A stretch of DNA of 54,557 nucleotides from Ornithinimicrobium murale (GCF_003352835.1 NZ_QLVD01000007.1:1-54557); one strand, 5' to 3'; positions 1 through 9,186 are shown, counted from the stretch's first letter. Notes: generated from the letters alone by a model not told the origin. Program-made: numbers and translations.

Positions 1-1383
1 CTCCAGGTCCACCGTGTCGTAACGACCGTCATAGATCGCGTCGACGTGCTCCTCATAGCCCTCCTGGAACGGGAAGACCTCACGGGAGTTCATGACCACC
101 GCGTCATCACTGATCGGCTTGATCAGGTTGTCCACGATCTGCTGGCGCGGGACACAGTGGGCAAAGGCCTCGCGAGCGGCCAGGCCACCCTCGTCCTCGT
201 GCCACGGGCTGCCCTCGGCGAAGTTGAAGTCCAGGTGCTCGAAGGTCATCGTGTCACCACGGATCAGCTCGACCGAGTCGCCCAGCGCCTCGATCTGCTG
301 CACGGTGTCCACCGTGGCCTGCGGCTCGATGATGTTCAGGTCACCATTGCTCAGCGCCTGAACGTGGGTCTCCGGAGCCGCGAACCGGAAGGTCAGGTTC
401 GACGTGGCCGGCGGCGGACCCCAGTAGCTCTCGTTCGGGCCGATGGTGATGTACTCACCCACACTCCACTCCGCGCCGGTGGCCGGGTCGATACTGTACG
501 GGCCGCTGGACAGCGCGATCGAGGGATCCGGCAGCGTCTTCTCCGGCGACAGCCACCCGGTGTTCCAGAACTCCGCGGCCGGCGCGATCGCGTCGACGTC
601 ACCCTCCTCGATGGCGGTGACGAGCTCCTCGGAGGTCATCCCGCTCTGCTCGGCAGCAACGTGCGCTGGCAGCGCACCGCCGACCAACAGCTCATAGTCC
701 GGGTAGGGCTCGGGGTAGGTCAGCGTGAACGTCTTACCGTCCAGCTCACCCTCCGGACCATCAGGCACGTACAGACCCCAGTCGGTGGCGACCGAGTTGA
801 ACGCCGGGACAAAGTCCTCGGCGGCCGGGTCGTCCGCGGCCGGGGGCTCACCATAGATCGACGGCGGGTTGTTGGAGGCCCAGTCGAACAGGAAGTCGTT
901 GTACGTGATCGGCGTGCCGTCCTCCCAGACAGCCTCATCCGAGATCGTGTACTCAACCGTCAGCGGGTCCTCGCTGGTGACCTCATAGGAACCGAAGTCG
1001 GTGTCCGGGTAGATCGTGCCATCGGTGCCGTAGTACCAGAAGCTGGAACCCAGACGCCCCGAAACCGCCTGGTTGTAGACCGAGTTCGTCTCCGGCGTAT
1101 TGGCGTTCAGCCCCACCCACTCGTCGGCGCCGACCGAGAAGGAGATGTTGTCCTGCGTGGTGGTGATGTCACCCAGGTCGGGCTTGGCACTATCACCAGA
1201 GGCCGCCTCGCCATCAGAGGTCGCCTCGCTGTCGTCCTCCCCAGGGGCCGCCGACTCGTCAGCACCCTCGTCGCTCTGGGTGTCCTCCTGCGTCGACTCC
1301 TCGTCTTCGGTGCCGGACGTGCAAGCGGACAGCACCAGGGCTCCCGCGGCCACAATCGCCATAGTCGTGCGCCTGATCTTCAC
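1..1383 (-). CDS. ABC transporter substrate-binding lipoprotein, peptide type (family 5), C-terminus cut off
   Basis: Extracellular solute-binding lipoprotein of the oligopeptide/dipeptide (SBP_bac_5) type that should deliver ligand to an ABC permease lying outside the window. The start is GTG at 1383, preceded by AGGAGG four bases upstream. The first 20 residues are a lipoprotein signal with an LSAC lipobox, followed by an acidic Ser/Asp/Glu-rich linker. Family-like stretches include 'VEYTISDEAVWEDGTPIT' and 'GPYSIDPATG'. The gene runs off the left edge after 461 codons, so perhaps 100 or more residues are missing. It is divergent from the amidohydrolase operon, which suggests it imports that operon's substrate. 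Family assignment is firm; the ligand is unknown. Confidence 0.85.
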   Translation of the reverse strand, partial: MKIRRTTMAIVAAGALVLSACTSGTEDEESTQEDTQSDEGADESAAPGEDDSEATSDGEAASGDSAKPDLGDITTTQDNISFSVGADEWVGLNANTPETNSVYNQAVSGRLGSSFWYYGTDGTIYPDTDFGSYEVTSEDPLTVEYTISDEAVWEDGTPITYNDFLFDWASNNPPSIYGEPPAADDPAAEDFVPAFNSVATDWGLYVPDGPEGELDGKTFTLTYPEPYPDYELLVGGALPAHVAAEQSGMTSEELVTAIEEGDVDAIAPAAEFWNTGWLSPEKTLPDPSIALSSGPYSIDPATGAEWSVGEYITIGPNESYWGPPPATSNLTFRFAAPETHVQALSNGDLNIIEPQATVDTVQQIEALGDSVELIRGDTMTFEHLDFNFAEGSPWHEDEGGLAAREAFAHCVPRQQIVDNLIKPISDDAVVMNSREVFPFQEGYEEHVDAIYDGRYDTVDLE

Positions 1384-1497
1384 GGTTCCTCCTGCAAGTG
1401 ACCGAAGTGTTTAGTCCCAACGAGTGTCGTTCAGTTAGAGTGTACACACGCCAGTTTTCGGGGATGCGCTTCGCTACGAAAGGAATGAGGTCAACCG
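1384..1497. promoter_or_regulatory. Divergent promoter region between the binding protein and the amidohydrolase operon
   Basis: This short intergenic stretch must carry promoters for both directions. It contains the 8-base perfect palindrome GTGTACAC at 1440-1447, a candidate operator. A purine-rich AAAGGAATGAGG at about 1478-1490 is the likely ribosome binding site for the plus-strand gene. I could not assign -35 and -10 boxes with confidence. The XRE-cupin regulator encoded at the end of the operon is the obvious candidate to bind here, by inference only. Confidence 0.4.
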
Positions 1498-2775
1498 GTG
1501 GTGATGGATCGGAGGGGGCAGCACGCCCCGACTGACCAGGTGCTCATGAACTGCTCGGCCTTCGACGGGACAGGCGAGGGCTCGGTCGGTGACCAGGCCA
1601 TCTGGCTGCGCTCCGACGGAACGGTGGCCCAGGTCGGCGATCGGCAGGCCGTGCTGGACGCTGCGGGAGCCACCCCGCAGCCAGTCAACGTGGTGGACCT
1701 CGCCGGCGGCTACGTGGCGCCGGGTCTGGTCAACATGCACGTTCACCTGGGCCTTGCCCTGCCCGGGGCCATGACCGCGGCATCGGACCGCACCGACCCT
1801 GCCGCACGGGCCCTGCAGATGGCCGGCAGCGCGCGGCGCGCCCTGCATGCTGGCATCACCACCGCGCGGCTGGTCGGCGAGACCGGCTACACCGACTTCA
1901 CTCTCCGCCGCGCGATCCGGGCCGGCACGGTGCCAGGACCGCGGCTGTTCACGGCAGGCCACGCGCTGTGCTGCACGGGAGGTCATGGGCACGACTCCGA
2001 CGGGCTGGAGGCCGACGGCGCCGACGGCTTCCGCCGCGCCACACGCGAGCAACTGCGTGCGGGGGCCGACCTGATCAAGGTGTGCGTCTCCGGTGGACTG
2101 GCCGGTGAGCACGAGGCGATCGAGACCCCGCAGCTCACGGACGACGAGCTCTCCGCCGTCGTGACCGTCGCCCACGACTGGGGCCGCAGCGTCACCGCCC
2201 ATGCCGGACCGGCCGACGTGATCGAGCGGGTGATCGAGCTCGGCGTGGACGGCATTGAACACGGCTACCAACTCACCCCGGAGGTCGCGACCGAGATGGC
2301 GCGGCGCGGGACGTGGTACGTGCCGACCATCACGGTCAGTCGGTGCCGGGAGTTCTTCGAGGAGCACCAGGTGCCCGCCTGGATGATGGAGCGAGCGCTG
2401 GGCGCCGGCCCCCGACACTGGGAGAGCCTGCAGCACGCCATCGCCGCCGGTGTGCGGATCGTGATGGGCAGCGACATGCCGCCGGACGCACCCTTCGAGG
2501 GCACCACCGCCACCGTGCGTGAGATGGAGTACATGGCCGAGGCCGGCATGCCCCCCTCCGACGTGCTCCGCGCCGCGACCAGCCGAGCGGCCGAGTGGCT
2601 CGGTGCCTCGGGGCAGGTCGGCACACTGGAGCCCGGCGCCGCCGGTGACCTGATCGTGCTGGATGCCGACCCCGTCGTCGACGTCTCGGCACTTCGCACC
2701 CTGCACGCAGTGGTCCAGGGGGGTCGCGCGGTGCGCGACGACCGGGGCCACTGGACGAGAGAGGAGTCGCGGTGA
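1498..2775 (+). CDS. Amidohydrolase family protein (imidazolonepropionase/prolidase-like)
   Basis: Metal-dependent hydrolase of the amidohydrolase superfamily, likely cytoplasmic, acting on an amide or cyclic amide bond. All the expected metal ligands are visible: the HxH pair at His81 and His83, the candidate carboxylated lysine Lys194 (DLIKV), His235 (TAHA), His255 (IEHG) and Asp326 (GSDMP). Length (425) is normal for the family. Starts are GTG at 1498 and 1501 or ATG at 1504; a purine-rich site lies just upstream. The stop overlaps the next start (GTGA), so it heads a translationally coupled operon. The exact substrate cannot be read from sequence. Confidence 0.9.
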   Translation: MVMDRRGQHAPTDQVLMNCSAFDGTGEGSVGDQAIWLRSDGTVAQVGDRQAVLDAAGATPQPVNVVDLAGGYVAPGLVNMHVHLGLALPGAMTAASDRTDPAARALQMAGSARRALHAGITTARLVGETGYTDFTLRRAIRAGTVPGPRLFTAGHALCCTGGHGHDSDGLEADGADGFRRATREQLRAGADLIKVCVSGGLAGEHEAIETPQLTDDELSAVVTVAHDWGRSVTAHAGPADVIERVIELGVDGIEHGYQLTPEVATEMARRGTWYVPTITVSRCREFFEEHQVPAWMMERALGAGPRHWESLQHAIAAGVRIVMGSDMPPDAPFEGTTATVREMEYMAEAGMPPSDVLRAATSRAAEWLGASGQVGTLEPGAAGDLIVLDADPVVDVSALRTLHAVVQGGRAVRDDRGHWTREESR

Positions 2776-3122
2776 GCGACGACGCCCGGCCCTGCGACGC
2801 GGAGGACGGAGCCATCACCCGACTGCACGACCTTCGGATCCTCGTGGACCGCATCGAAGGCCGCTCGGTGTGCGGCCTGCAGCCGGGAGACTACTTCGAG
2901 GTCACGGAGTCCAACCGGGTGCGCGTCCCGGAGGGGCAGCACTTCTGCCTCTACGCGATGGCCGCCGTGCTGCCACTCCTGCCGGCGAAGCAGCGTCCCT
3001 TGCCCGAAGGCGACTGGATGGCGCGCGACTCCGAGGTCGCCTGCCCTGACCCCGAGGAGCGCCTGATCATGCGGATCGAGCGCACCGGTCACCGGAGCAT
3101 CCCGACAGAGGACCTGACGTGA
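2772..3122 (+). CDS. TIGR04076 family protein
   Basis: Small cytoplasmic protein of 116 residues. It resembles the TIGR04076 family: a short beta-rich protein with a 'GLQPGDYFEV' segment, a central FCLYAM segment with cysteine, and a C-terminal 'VACPDPEER' signature. The family function is unknown to me. It starts with GTG overlapping the stop of the amidohydrolase, and its own stop overlaps the next start, so it is embedded in the operon. Its presence between a hydrolase and a flavin oxidoreductase suggests an accessory role in the same pathway. Confidence 0.7.
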   Translation: MSDDARPCDAEDGAITRLHDLRILVDRIEGRSVCGLQPGDYFEVTESNRVRVPEGQHFCLYAMAAVLPLLPAKQRPLPEGDWMARDSEVACPDPEERLIMRIERTGHRSIPTEDLT

Positions 3123-4210
3123 GCACCGGGCAGCCCACCGGCCGGGCAGTGTCCCTGGCGCTGCAGTCGGACAAGTCGACCCCCGCCTACGCGGAGCTCG
3201 CCCGCCGGATCGAGCACTGGGGCTTCGACGGCCTGTCGATCTACGGGGACCTGGGCTACCAGCCGCCGATGCCGGCCCTGATGACCACCGCAGCCCACTC
3301 CGACCGGCTGAGGCTCGGGCCGGCCTGCCTCAACCCCTTCACCACACACCCGGTGGAGGTCGCCGGACAGATCGCCGCCCTGGACGAGGCCAGCGGCGGA
3401 CGCGCCTATCTCGGCCTCACCCGTGGCTCATGGCTCTCCGACCTGGCCGTGCCACAGGACCGGCCACTGGCTGCCCTGCGGGACACCGTGGCAATAGTCC
3501 ATCGGCTGCTCTCCGGGGACACGAGCGGGTACACAGGCGCTGCCTACCGGATCGAGCCGGGCTTTCGTCTGCGCTACACACCGCTGCGGCCTCGGATCGA
3601 CGTGCTGCTCGGGGTGTGGGGCCCCCGGGGAGCCGCGCTGGCGGCCGAGATCGCTGACGAGGTCAAGATCGGCGGCACCGCCAACCCCGACATGGTGCGG
3701 CTGATGTCCAGCTGGCTGGCCGAGCGCTGTCGGGAGCTCGGGCGCGACCCGGCCGAGCTGGGTCTGGTGGCTGGAGCGGTGACCGTGGTGGACACGGACG
3801 GCGAGGCTGCCCGTGACAGGGCCCGCACCGAGGTCGCGATGTATCTGGACGTCGTCGCAGCACTGGACCCCACCGTGGCCGTCGACCCAGAACTGCTCGC
3901 CGAGTTGCGCATCCTCCTGGCCGAGGACCGAGACCAGGACGCCGGCGCGCTGCTGTCGGACGACCTGCTGGACCGGTTCGCCTTCGCCGGCACCCCCGAA
4001 CAGGTGGCAGCCCAGGCCTCCGGTCTGTTCGAGGCTGGCGCGACCCGGGTGGAGTTCGGGACCCCGCACGGGCTCGACCCCGGCACGGGTATCGACCTGC
4101 TCGGCGCCCGGGTGCTCCCCTTGCTCCGCGGCACCACCGCGCTCTCCACACACAGGGACTCCCCCACCACAGGCTCCACGGCCGACCGACTGACCGCCGA
4201 CACCCCCTGA
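3119..4210 (+). CDS. LLM class flavin-dependent oxidoreductase
   Basis: Luciferase-like (beta/alpha)8 barrel oxidoreductase of the 5,10-methylenetetrahydromethanopterin-reductase/F420-type branch; FMN or F420 is the likely cofactor. Recognisable segments are 'HWGFDGLSIYGDLG' near residue 35, the 'GRAYLGLTRGSWL' strand, and 'VLLGVWGPRGAALAAEIADEV' around residue 160, typical of the family. Length 363 is normal. It starts with GTG overlapping the stop of the TIGR04076 gene and ends just 6 bases before the first DUF885 gene. Family call is sure; substrate unknown. It could oxidise the compound released by the amidohydrolase. Confidence 0.85.
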   Translation: MSTGQPTGRAVSLALQSDKSTPAYAELARRIEHWGFDGLSIYGDLGYQPPMPALMTTAAHSDRLRLGPACLNPFTTHPVEVAGQIAALDEASGGRAYLGLTRGSWLSDLAVPQDRPLAALRDTVAIVHRLLSGDTSGYTGAAYRIEPGFRLRYTPLRPRIDVLLGVWGPRGAALAAEIADEVKIGGTANPDMVRLMSSWLAERCRELGRDPAELGLVAGAVTVVDTDGEAARDRARTEVAMYLDVVAALDPTVAVDPELLAELRILLAEDRDQDAGALLSDDLLDRFAFAGTPEQVAAQASGLFEAGATRVEFGTPHGLDPGTGIDLLGARVLPLLRGTTALSTHRDSPTTGSTADRLTADTP

Positions 4211-4216
4211 GGATCC

Positions 4217-5872
4217 ATGACTCACCGCACCGTCACCGCCGTCGCCGACGACTACGTCGCCTCGCTCGCCGCCCTCGACCCTTCCGCAGCCGAGGCACTC
4301 GGTCAGCAGGCCGACCTCGTGGTCCCAGACCTGTCGCCTGAGACGTTCGCGGAGCAGCTCGCGATAGCGCGCCGCACGCTCGCGGCTCTGGGCGAAGCCA
4401 CCGAAACCGACCCAGATGAGCAGGTCCTCCGGGTCGCGCTGACCGAGCGACTGACCAACGACATCGCGCTGGCCGAGTCGGGCTTCACCACGCGGCTCCT
4501 GGCCCCTCTGGCCACCCCGATTCACCGGGTCAAGCAGATCTTCGACAACCTCCCGAGTCGTGATGCCGACGAGACGGGCCGGCTGCTCCGCAACCTGGAA
4601 CAGGTGCCGACGGCACTGGAGCAGTATCGGCAGACCCTCACGGCCGCGGCCGACCAGGGCTTCGTGGCACCGTCCCGGCAGGCCAGGCTGGTGGCGGAGC
4701 AAGCCCGTGGCTGGGGAGACCCCGAGAACGGCTACTTTCGCCGGCTGGTCGGCGGCATGAGCTCCAGTTCGGAGGCTCTGACGCGGGCCGGTGCCGCCGC
4801 TGCCGCCGCGACACTGGAGCTGGCCCGCTGGCTGGAGACCGAACACGCCGCCCGTGGGTCCGACCAGGACGGTGTCGGCCATAATCTCTACCGCGTCACC
4901 TCCAGTGCCTTCCTCGGTGCCCAGATCGACCTCGAGGAGACCTACCAGTACGGCTGGGACCGGCTCGCCGCCCTCACCACCGAGGTCGACCGGCTCACCC
5001 GGCGGATCAGCGACGACGGGCCGGCCGCCGCGATGGAGGTGCTGGACGACCGCCCCGGCCAACGGCTGCCGGTAGGCCCTGAACTGGTCACCTGGATCGA
5101 GGACCGGATCAGTGCCAGCATCAGGACCCTGGACGGCACGGTTTTCGACATGCCGCCTGCGGTGCACCAGTGCGAGGGGCGGCTGGCCACACCGGGCTCG
5201 GGCGTCATCTACTACTCACCGCCGGATGTGGGCCTGACCCGGCCCGGACGGGTCTACTGGTCCACCCCGCCGGGGGCCGACACCGCGCCGGTCTGGCGCG
5301 AGGTCAGCACCGTGCACCACGAGGGGGTGCCCGGCCATCACCTGCAGTATGCGATCACCATGACCCAGGAGCATCTGCACCCGTGGCAGCGCTACCTGTG
5401 CCACATTCACGGGTATGCCGAGGGCTGGGCCCACTACACCGAGGGCCGGGCCGAATCCTGGGGTCTGGTGCACGACGACGCCGAGCGCCTGAGCGTGCTG
5501 CTCGCCCAGCGGTGGCGGGCCGCCCGGATCGTCGTCGACCTCGGCCTGCACCTGGACCTGCCGGTCCCGGCGGGCAACGGGGTCACCACTGCGACCCGCT
5601 GGACCCGCGAGGTCGGCCAGGACGTGCTGGTCGAGGTGGCGGGCATGGACCGGCACACGGCCGTCTTCGAGGTCGACCGCTATCTCGGCTGGCCCGGTCA
5701 GGCACTGGCCTTCTGCGTCGGAGCTCGGCTGTGGGAGCAGGCACTGGCCTCTGCGCGCACCACAGCGGGAACCGCCTACGACGAGAAGGCATTCCACATG
5801 GCTGCGCTGCAGCTCGGGCCGATGGGACTGGACCCGCTCCGACAGATGTTGGCCGAGAGGGCGGTGCGCTGA
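4217..5872 (+). CDS. DUF885 family protein (metallopeptidase-like), first copy
   Basis: A 551-residue protein of the DUF885 family, thought to be zinc carboxypeptidase-like enzymes. The HEGVPGHH motif at about residues 368-375 is the putative metal site, followed by the family-typical 'GYAEGWAHYTE' helix. The body is otherwise helical with many charged residues. No signal peptide is visible, so it is probably cytoplasmic. The stop overlaps the ATG of the second DUF885 gene (TGATG). With a peptide-type binding protein and amidohydrolase nearby, a role in breaking down an imported peptide-like compound is plausible. Confidence 0.85.
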   Translation: MTHRTVTAVADDYVASLAALDPSAAEALGQQADLVVPDLSPETFAEQLAIARRTLAALGEATETDPDEQVLRVALTERLTNDIALAESGFTTRLLAPLATPIHRVKQIFDNLPSRDADETGRLLRNLEQVPTALEQYRQTLTAAADQGFVAPSRQARLVAEQARGWGDPENGYFRRLVGGMSSSSEALTRAGAAAAAATLELARWLETEHAARGSDQDGVGHNLYRVTSSAFLGAQIDLEETYQYGWDRLAALTTEVDRLTRRISDDGPAAAMEVLDDRPGQRLPVGPELVTWIEDRISASIRTLDGTVFDMPPAVHQCEGRLATPGSGVIYYSPPDVGLTRPGRVYWSTPPGADTAPVWREVSTVHHEGVPGHHLQYAITMTQEHLHPWQRYLCHIHGYAEGWAHYTEGRAESWGLVHDDAERLSVLLAQRWRAARIVVDLGLHLDLPVPAGNGVTTATRWTREVGQDVLVEVAGMDRHTAVFEVDRYLGWPGQALAFCVGARLWEQALASARTTAGTAYDEKAFHMAALQLGPMGLDPLRQMLAERAVR

Positions 5873-7479
5873 TGCCCACCCCCGAGACCGTGGGTTCACA
5901 CCCGGTGCTGGAGCGCTACGCCACCTGGGTCCATGAGACGGAGCCGCTGTCACCAGCCTCGGTGGCCAAGGGTCTCTGGGACGGTCAGTTGCCGAGCCGG
6001 GACGTCGACGCTGCGACCGACCGGGCAGAGCAGCTGCGCGTGTTCCTGCGCGAGTTTGACGAGGTCGGAGCCACGACCGCGGACGATCGCCTCGACCTGG
6101 CCACGTCCCGCATCGACGCCACACACCGGTTGCGAGAGCTTGAGGAGCTGCGCCCCTGGGCCCGGGTCCCCTACCTGTATGTCGAGGAAGCCGGCAACGC
6201 CCTGCAGAAGGCGCTGCAGACGCCAGGTGAAGCGGGCCACGACCTGCTCGCCACCTGCCTGACGGCCCTTCCTGACTACCTGGCCAGCGCGGGACGGAGC
6301 CTGGATTCGAGAGCGACCCCCTCGGCATACGTCGAGGCTGCACGCTCAGCCCTCACCGGGCTGCAGGACCTGCTCGACCAGGCCGGCGCAGGGGCGGCAC
6401 CCCGCGACGCCGTCGTCGGCTTTGCCGCCGTCCTGGAGGACCTGCAGGGGCGTGCCGCTGGGAGCTGGGCAGCGGGCCGGGACTACCTGGAGCACTGCCT
6501 GAACGAGTACTTCCTGGTCGATACCCGCGTGGACGAGCTTGCGGACTGGGGACGTCAGCAGGTGCGGACGGACCAGGAGCGGTTGCGGGCTCACGCCGCG
6601 CAGACCGACCCCGGTCGAGACTGGCAGCAACAGATCCAGGATGTCCGGAGCGACCATCCGGCACCGGAGGAGGTGCTGGACACCTACCGAGCGGCCATGG
6701 AACGATCTCGCGCGCACACCCTCGAACACGACCTCGCCACGATCCCCCCGGATGAGGACTGCCGCATCGACGTGGTGCCAGAGTTCCTGCGCCCCACGAT
6801 GCCAATGGGGTTCATGGACCTGGCACCAGCGTGGGGGCCCAGCCTGTCGAGCGCGCTGCGGATCACCCCCATCCGCATCCTCGACGACGGCTCTCCCGAC
6901 GCCGACCACCTCGCGGAGAGCTGCCACGCGCTGATCACGACGATCGCCGGCCACGAGACCTACCCCGGACACCACCTGCAGCGCGTGCACCACAAGCAGG
7001 CGACCGAGGGCAACACCTCTATCCGGCGCACCTTCTTCTCGGCTCTGTTCGTCGAGGGGTGGGGCCTGTACGTCGAGGACCTGATGCGGGAGACCGGCTA
7101 CATGGAAACCCCTGGGTTGGTGCTGTATGCGCTGCGCAACTCACTGTGGCGGTCAGCGCGAGTCGTGGTGGACGTGGGACTGCACACCGGCACGCTGAGC
7201 CAGCAGGAGGCGGTTGACTACCTGATGAGTGAGGCGTCGCTGGGCCGCCACATCGCCGAGGGCGAGGTCCGCCGCTACATCCGCCACGACAACCCGTCCT
7301 ACCCCTCCGCCTATGCCCTGGGCCGCGAGGAGTTCCATCGACTCCGCGCCGACTGGGAACGCGCCGGCGGGTCAACCCAGCCGCTACGCGGGCTGCACGA
7401 TGCCATCATGGGATTCGGCAGCGTGCCGCACGCACTGATCCGTGACAACGTGCTGGCGCTGGCTGCTCACGCTCGATGA
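5872..7479 (+). CDS. DUF885 family protein (metallopeptidase-like), second copy
   Basis: A 535-residue DUF885 protein. The open frame extends upstream to 5170 inside the previous gene, but the start is placed at ATG 5872 because it overlaps the upstream stop (TGATG) and gives a normal family length. The metal-site motif HETYPGHH and the following 'FVEGWGLYVEDLM' segment match the first copy in layout, but the two proteins are diverged, so this is an old duplication or two distinct paralogues. The stop overlaps the regulator gene start (ATGA). Confidence 0.85.
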   Translation: MPTPETVGSHPVLERYATWVHETEPLSPASVAKGLWDGQLPSRDVDAATDRAEQLRVFLREFDEVGATTADDRLDLATSRIDATHRLRELEELRPWARVPYLYVEEAGNALQKALQTPGEAGHDLLATCLTALPDYLASAGRSLDSRATPSAYVEAARSALTGLQDLLDQAGAGAAPRDAVVGFAAVLEDLQGRAAGSWAAGRDYLEHCLNEYFLVDTRVDELADWGRQQVRTDQERLRAHAAQTDPGRDWQQQIQDVRSDHPAPEEVLDTYRAAMERSRAHTLEHDLATIPPDEDCRIDVVPEFLRPTMPMGFMDLAPAWGPSLSSALRITPIRILDDGSPDADHLAESCHALITTIAGHETYPGHHLQRVHHKQATEGNTSIRRTFFSALFVEGWGLYVEDLMRETGYMETPGLVLYALRNSLWRSARVVVDVGLHTGTLSQQEAVDYLMSEASLGRHIAEGEVRRYIRHDNPSYPSAYALGREEFHRLRADWERAGGSTQPLRGLHDAIMGFGSVPHALIRDNVLALAAHAR

Positions 7480-8054
7480 CCAGTGACACGACCGAAGAGA
7501 GGGCCGGCTCCATGAGCACGCTCGGCACCCGACTGGCAGAGTTGCGTCGCAAGCACGGCTACTCGCTGCGGGGCCTGGCCGCCGAGGCGGGCGTGTCACC
7601 CGCACTACTGAGCCAGCTCGAGAACGCGACCACCGACCCGTCACTGGCCACTCTGCGCAAATTGGCCAATGTCTTCGACACCTCCATCGCCACGCTCTTC
7701 GGCGACCCCGACGCGCCCCTGGTGCATCTGAGCGTTCCGGGCGAGCGCGTGCACCTCACCGCACCGACCGGCAACTTCGCCTACGACCGGGTCACCCCGG
7801 GGCGGGGCGACCTGGAGGTGCTCCACGTCGTGATGGCACCAGGGGACCAGAGTTCGGCCGAAGGGTGGGCCCACCAGTCCACCGAGTGCGCCTACGTCAT
7901 CGCCGGCGAGGTCACGGTGGAGCTGTCCGGTGAGCGCCGTGTGCTGAGCGCGGGTCACGCTCTGACGTTCGACTCACAACTGCCCCACCGCTACATCAAC
8001 GACTCGGCGGGCCAGGCCGAGATGATCCTGTCGGTGACCCCACCCACCCCCTGA
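7476..8054 (+). CDS. XRE family transcriptional regulator with C-terminal cupin domain
   Basis: DNA-binding regulator with an N-terminal XRE helix-turn-helix at about residues 17-70 (GYSLRGLAAEAGVSPALLSQ followed by a typical recognition helix) and a C-terminal cupin at about 105-190 that probably senses a small ligand ('HQSTECAYVIAGEVTVEL', 'LTFDSQLPHRY'). The ATG at 7476 overlaps the previous stop. ATG 7512 (MSTLGTRL) with GAGAGG upstream is an equally good start and gives the usual 180-residue length. As the last gene of the operon, it probably controls the operon and the divergent binding protein. Confidence 0.88.
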   Translation: MTSDTTEERAGSMSTLGTRLAELRRKHGYSLRGLAAEAGVSPALLSQLENATTDPSLATLRKLANVFDTSIATLFGDPDAPLVHLSVPGERVHLTAPTGNFAYDRVTPGRGDLEVLHVVMAPGDQSSAEGWAHQSTECAYVIAGEVTVELSGERRVLSAGHALTFDSQLPHRYINDSAGQAEMILSVTPPTP

Positions 8055-8081
8055 GCTGGTCCGACCTCGGCCAGTGAGGGT

Positions 8082-8120
8082 CCGCCGGTGGTCGGCCACT
8101 CCCCCGCCGGTGGTCGGTCA
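8082..8120. repeat. Two 17-base direct repeats, one mismatch, 22-base period
   Basis: CCGCCGGTGGTCGGCCA at 8082-8098 recurs as CCGCCGGTGGTCGGTCA at 8104-8120. The spacing of two helical turns is typical of paired regulator sites. They lie between the XRE-cupin gene and the RDD gene. Confidence 0.6.
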
Positions 8121-8143
8121 TGACCCCGCCGGGGAGAGGGTCA
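8121..8143 (+). terminator. Possible stem-loop after the XRE-cupin gene
   Basis: TGACCC at 8121-8126 pairs with GGGTCA at 8138-8143, and an internal CCCC/GGGG stem competes with it. There is no T-run, so it could be a weak terminator or a structured leader of the RDD gene. Confidence 0.3.
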
Positions 8144-8161
8144 TAGACTGGACCTGGCGAA

Positions 8162-9130
8162 GTGAGCGAGGTGACCGTGATCGTGGACATGACCAGTATC
8201 CCGGACACCACACGGACCTTTCCGCCCTTGCTCGTGCGCCGGATGATCGCTCGCGCCATTGACTCTGCCATCGCCTTCGTGCTGGCCTGCCTCATCGTGC
8301 TGCCCTTCACCGTCAACCAGGCTGCCGACGCACTCTTGCTCGGCGGCTTCGACTCCTTCAGGGACTTCTTCGCCGAGTGGGACGCCGGCACCGCCGCCGG
8401 TGGATCGGTCGGAGCCGCTGTGGAGCGGCTCCAGCCGGTGGCACTGAGCACGACCTACCTGCTGGGGCTGGTCATCTGGGCCTATGACTGGCTCAGTCAC
8501 ACATTGACCGGCAGCAGCATCGGCAAGGCGATCACCCGGGTGCGGGTGACGCGGCATCACGGCGGCCTCGAGCCGACGATCGCCCCAGAACTCCGGGCCC
8601 GCCGGTCCTGGATCGAGCGCCCGCTGCGGATGGGGTTGCGCGCTGCCCTCGTCGTTGGCCCCCCGACCCTGGCGGCCGGGATGGTGGTCGCCGCAGCCCT
8701 GGCGGTGCCCGGCGCCGTCGACCTGGCGGAGTTGTTCATCGCACTGTCGGTCGTCCTGCTCATTGCCTGGCTGGCCGGTGGGGTGGGCCTGCACGGGCTG
8801 GTCACCGGCACCCGGGTCGTCGGCTTCGAGTGGCAGGAGCTCAAGCAGGAGGCCGAGCATCAGATCGAATACCACACCGGCCACGCCGACGACTACCTCC
8901 ACAAGCTCCAGGAGGCGGCCCGGACGCCGCGTGTCCAGGGGGCGGTGCGCAGCGCCGAGCACGACCCCCGTGTGCGTTCCGCGATGGCGCAGGGCCTGCG
9001 CTCCCGGGAGGATGCCACGTCCGCTGCCACCGCGACAACGCGCCACCTGAGGGAGGTCTACCGCAAGGACGGGCTGCGCGGCGTGGTCGAGTCGTTCCGG
9101 CGGATCCCACCGGGGCCGGGCGGGACGTGA
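8162..9130 (+). CDS. RDD family membrane protein
   Basis: Integral membrane protein with an RDD domain. The Arg/Asp signature is at about residues 23-32 (RRMIARAIDSA), followed by three or four hydrophobic segments (about 30-50, 95-110, 155-180, 190-210). The C-terminal 100 residues are soluble, charged and probably coiled. The GTG start at 8162 has only a weak upstream purine stretch; a TAGACT at 8145-8150 close to it would fit a near-leaderless transcript. Function of RDD proteins is poorly defined; some have been linked to ion transport. It is unlikely to belong to the upstream operon because of the 107-base gap with repeats. Confidence 0.8.
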   Translation: MSEVTVIVDMTSIPDTTRTFPPLLVRRMIARAIDSAIAFVLACLIVLPFTVNQAADALLLGGFDSFRDFFAEWDAGTAAGGSVGAAVERLQPVALSTTYLLGLVIWAYDWLSHTLTGSSIGKAITRVRVTRHHGGLEPTIAPELRARRSWIERPLRMGLRAALVVGPPTLAAGMVVAAALAVPGAVDLAELFIALSVVLLIAWLAGGVGLHGLVTGTRVVGFEWQELKQEAEHQIEYHTGHADDYLHKLQEAARTPRVQGAVRSAEHDPRVRSAMAQGLRSREDATSAATATTRHLREVYRKDGLRGVVESFRRIPPGPGGT

Positions 9131-9186
9131 CCAGCGCGCTGCGCAACGCCATTGGATCGGATCACCAGCCGCAGCCGTGAAAGGAA

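Noticed and set aside
46..1401. 451-residue plus-strand open frame opposite the binding-protein gene
   Set aside because: Arg/Gly/Val-rich translation without any motif; the minus strand carries a clear lipoprotein with signal peptide and ribosome binding site.
3428..5167. 579-residue minus-strand open frame
   Set aside because: Antisense shadow of the LLM and DUF885 genes caused by high GC; repetitive Gly/Arg/Gln composition and no ribosome binding site.
5170..5871. N-terminal extension of the second DUF885 frame
   Set aside because: This part lies out of frame within the first DUF885 gene and has shadow composition; the real start is ATG 5872.
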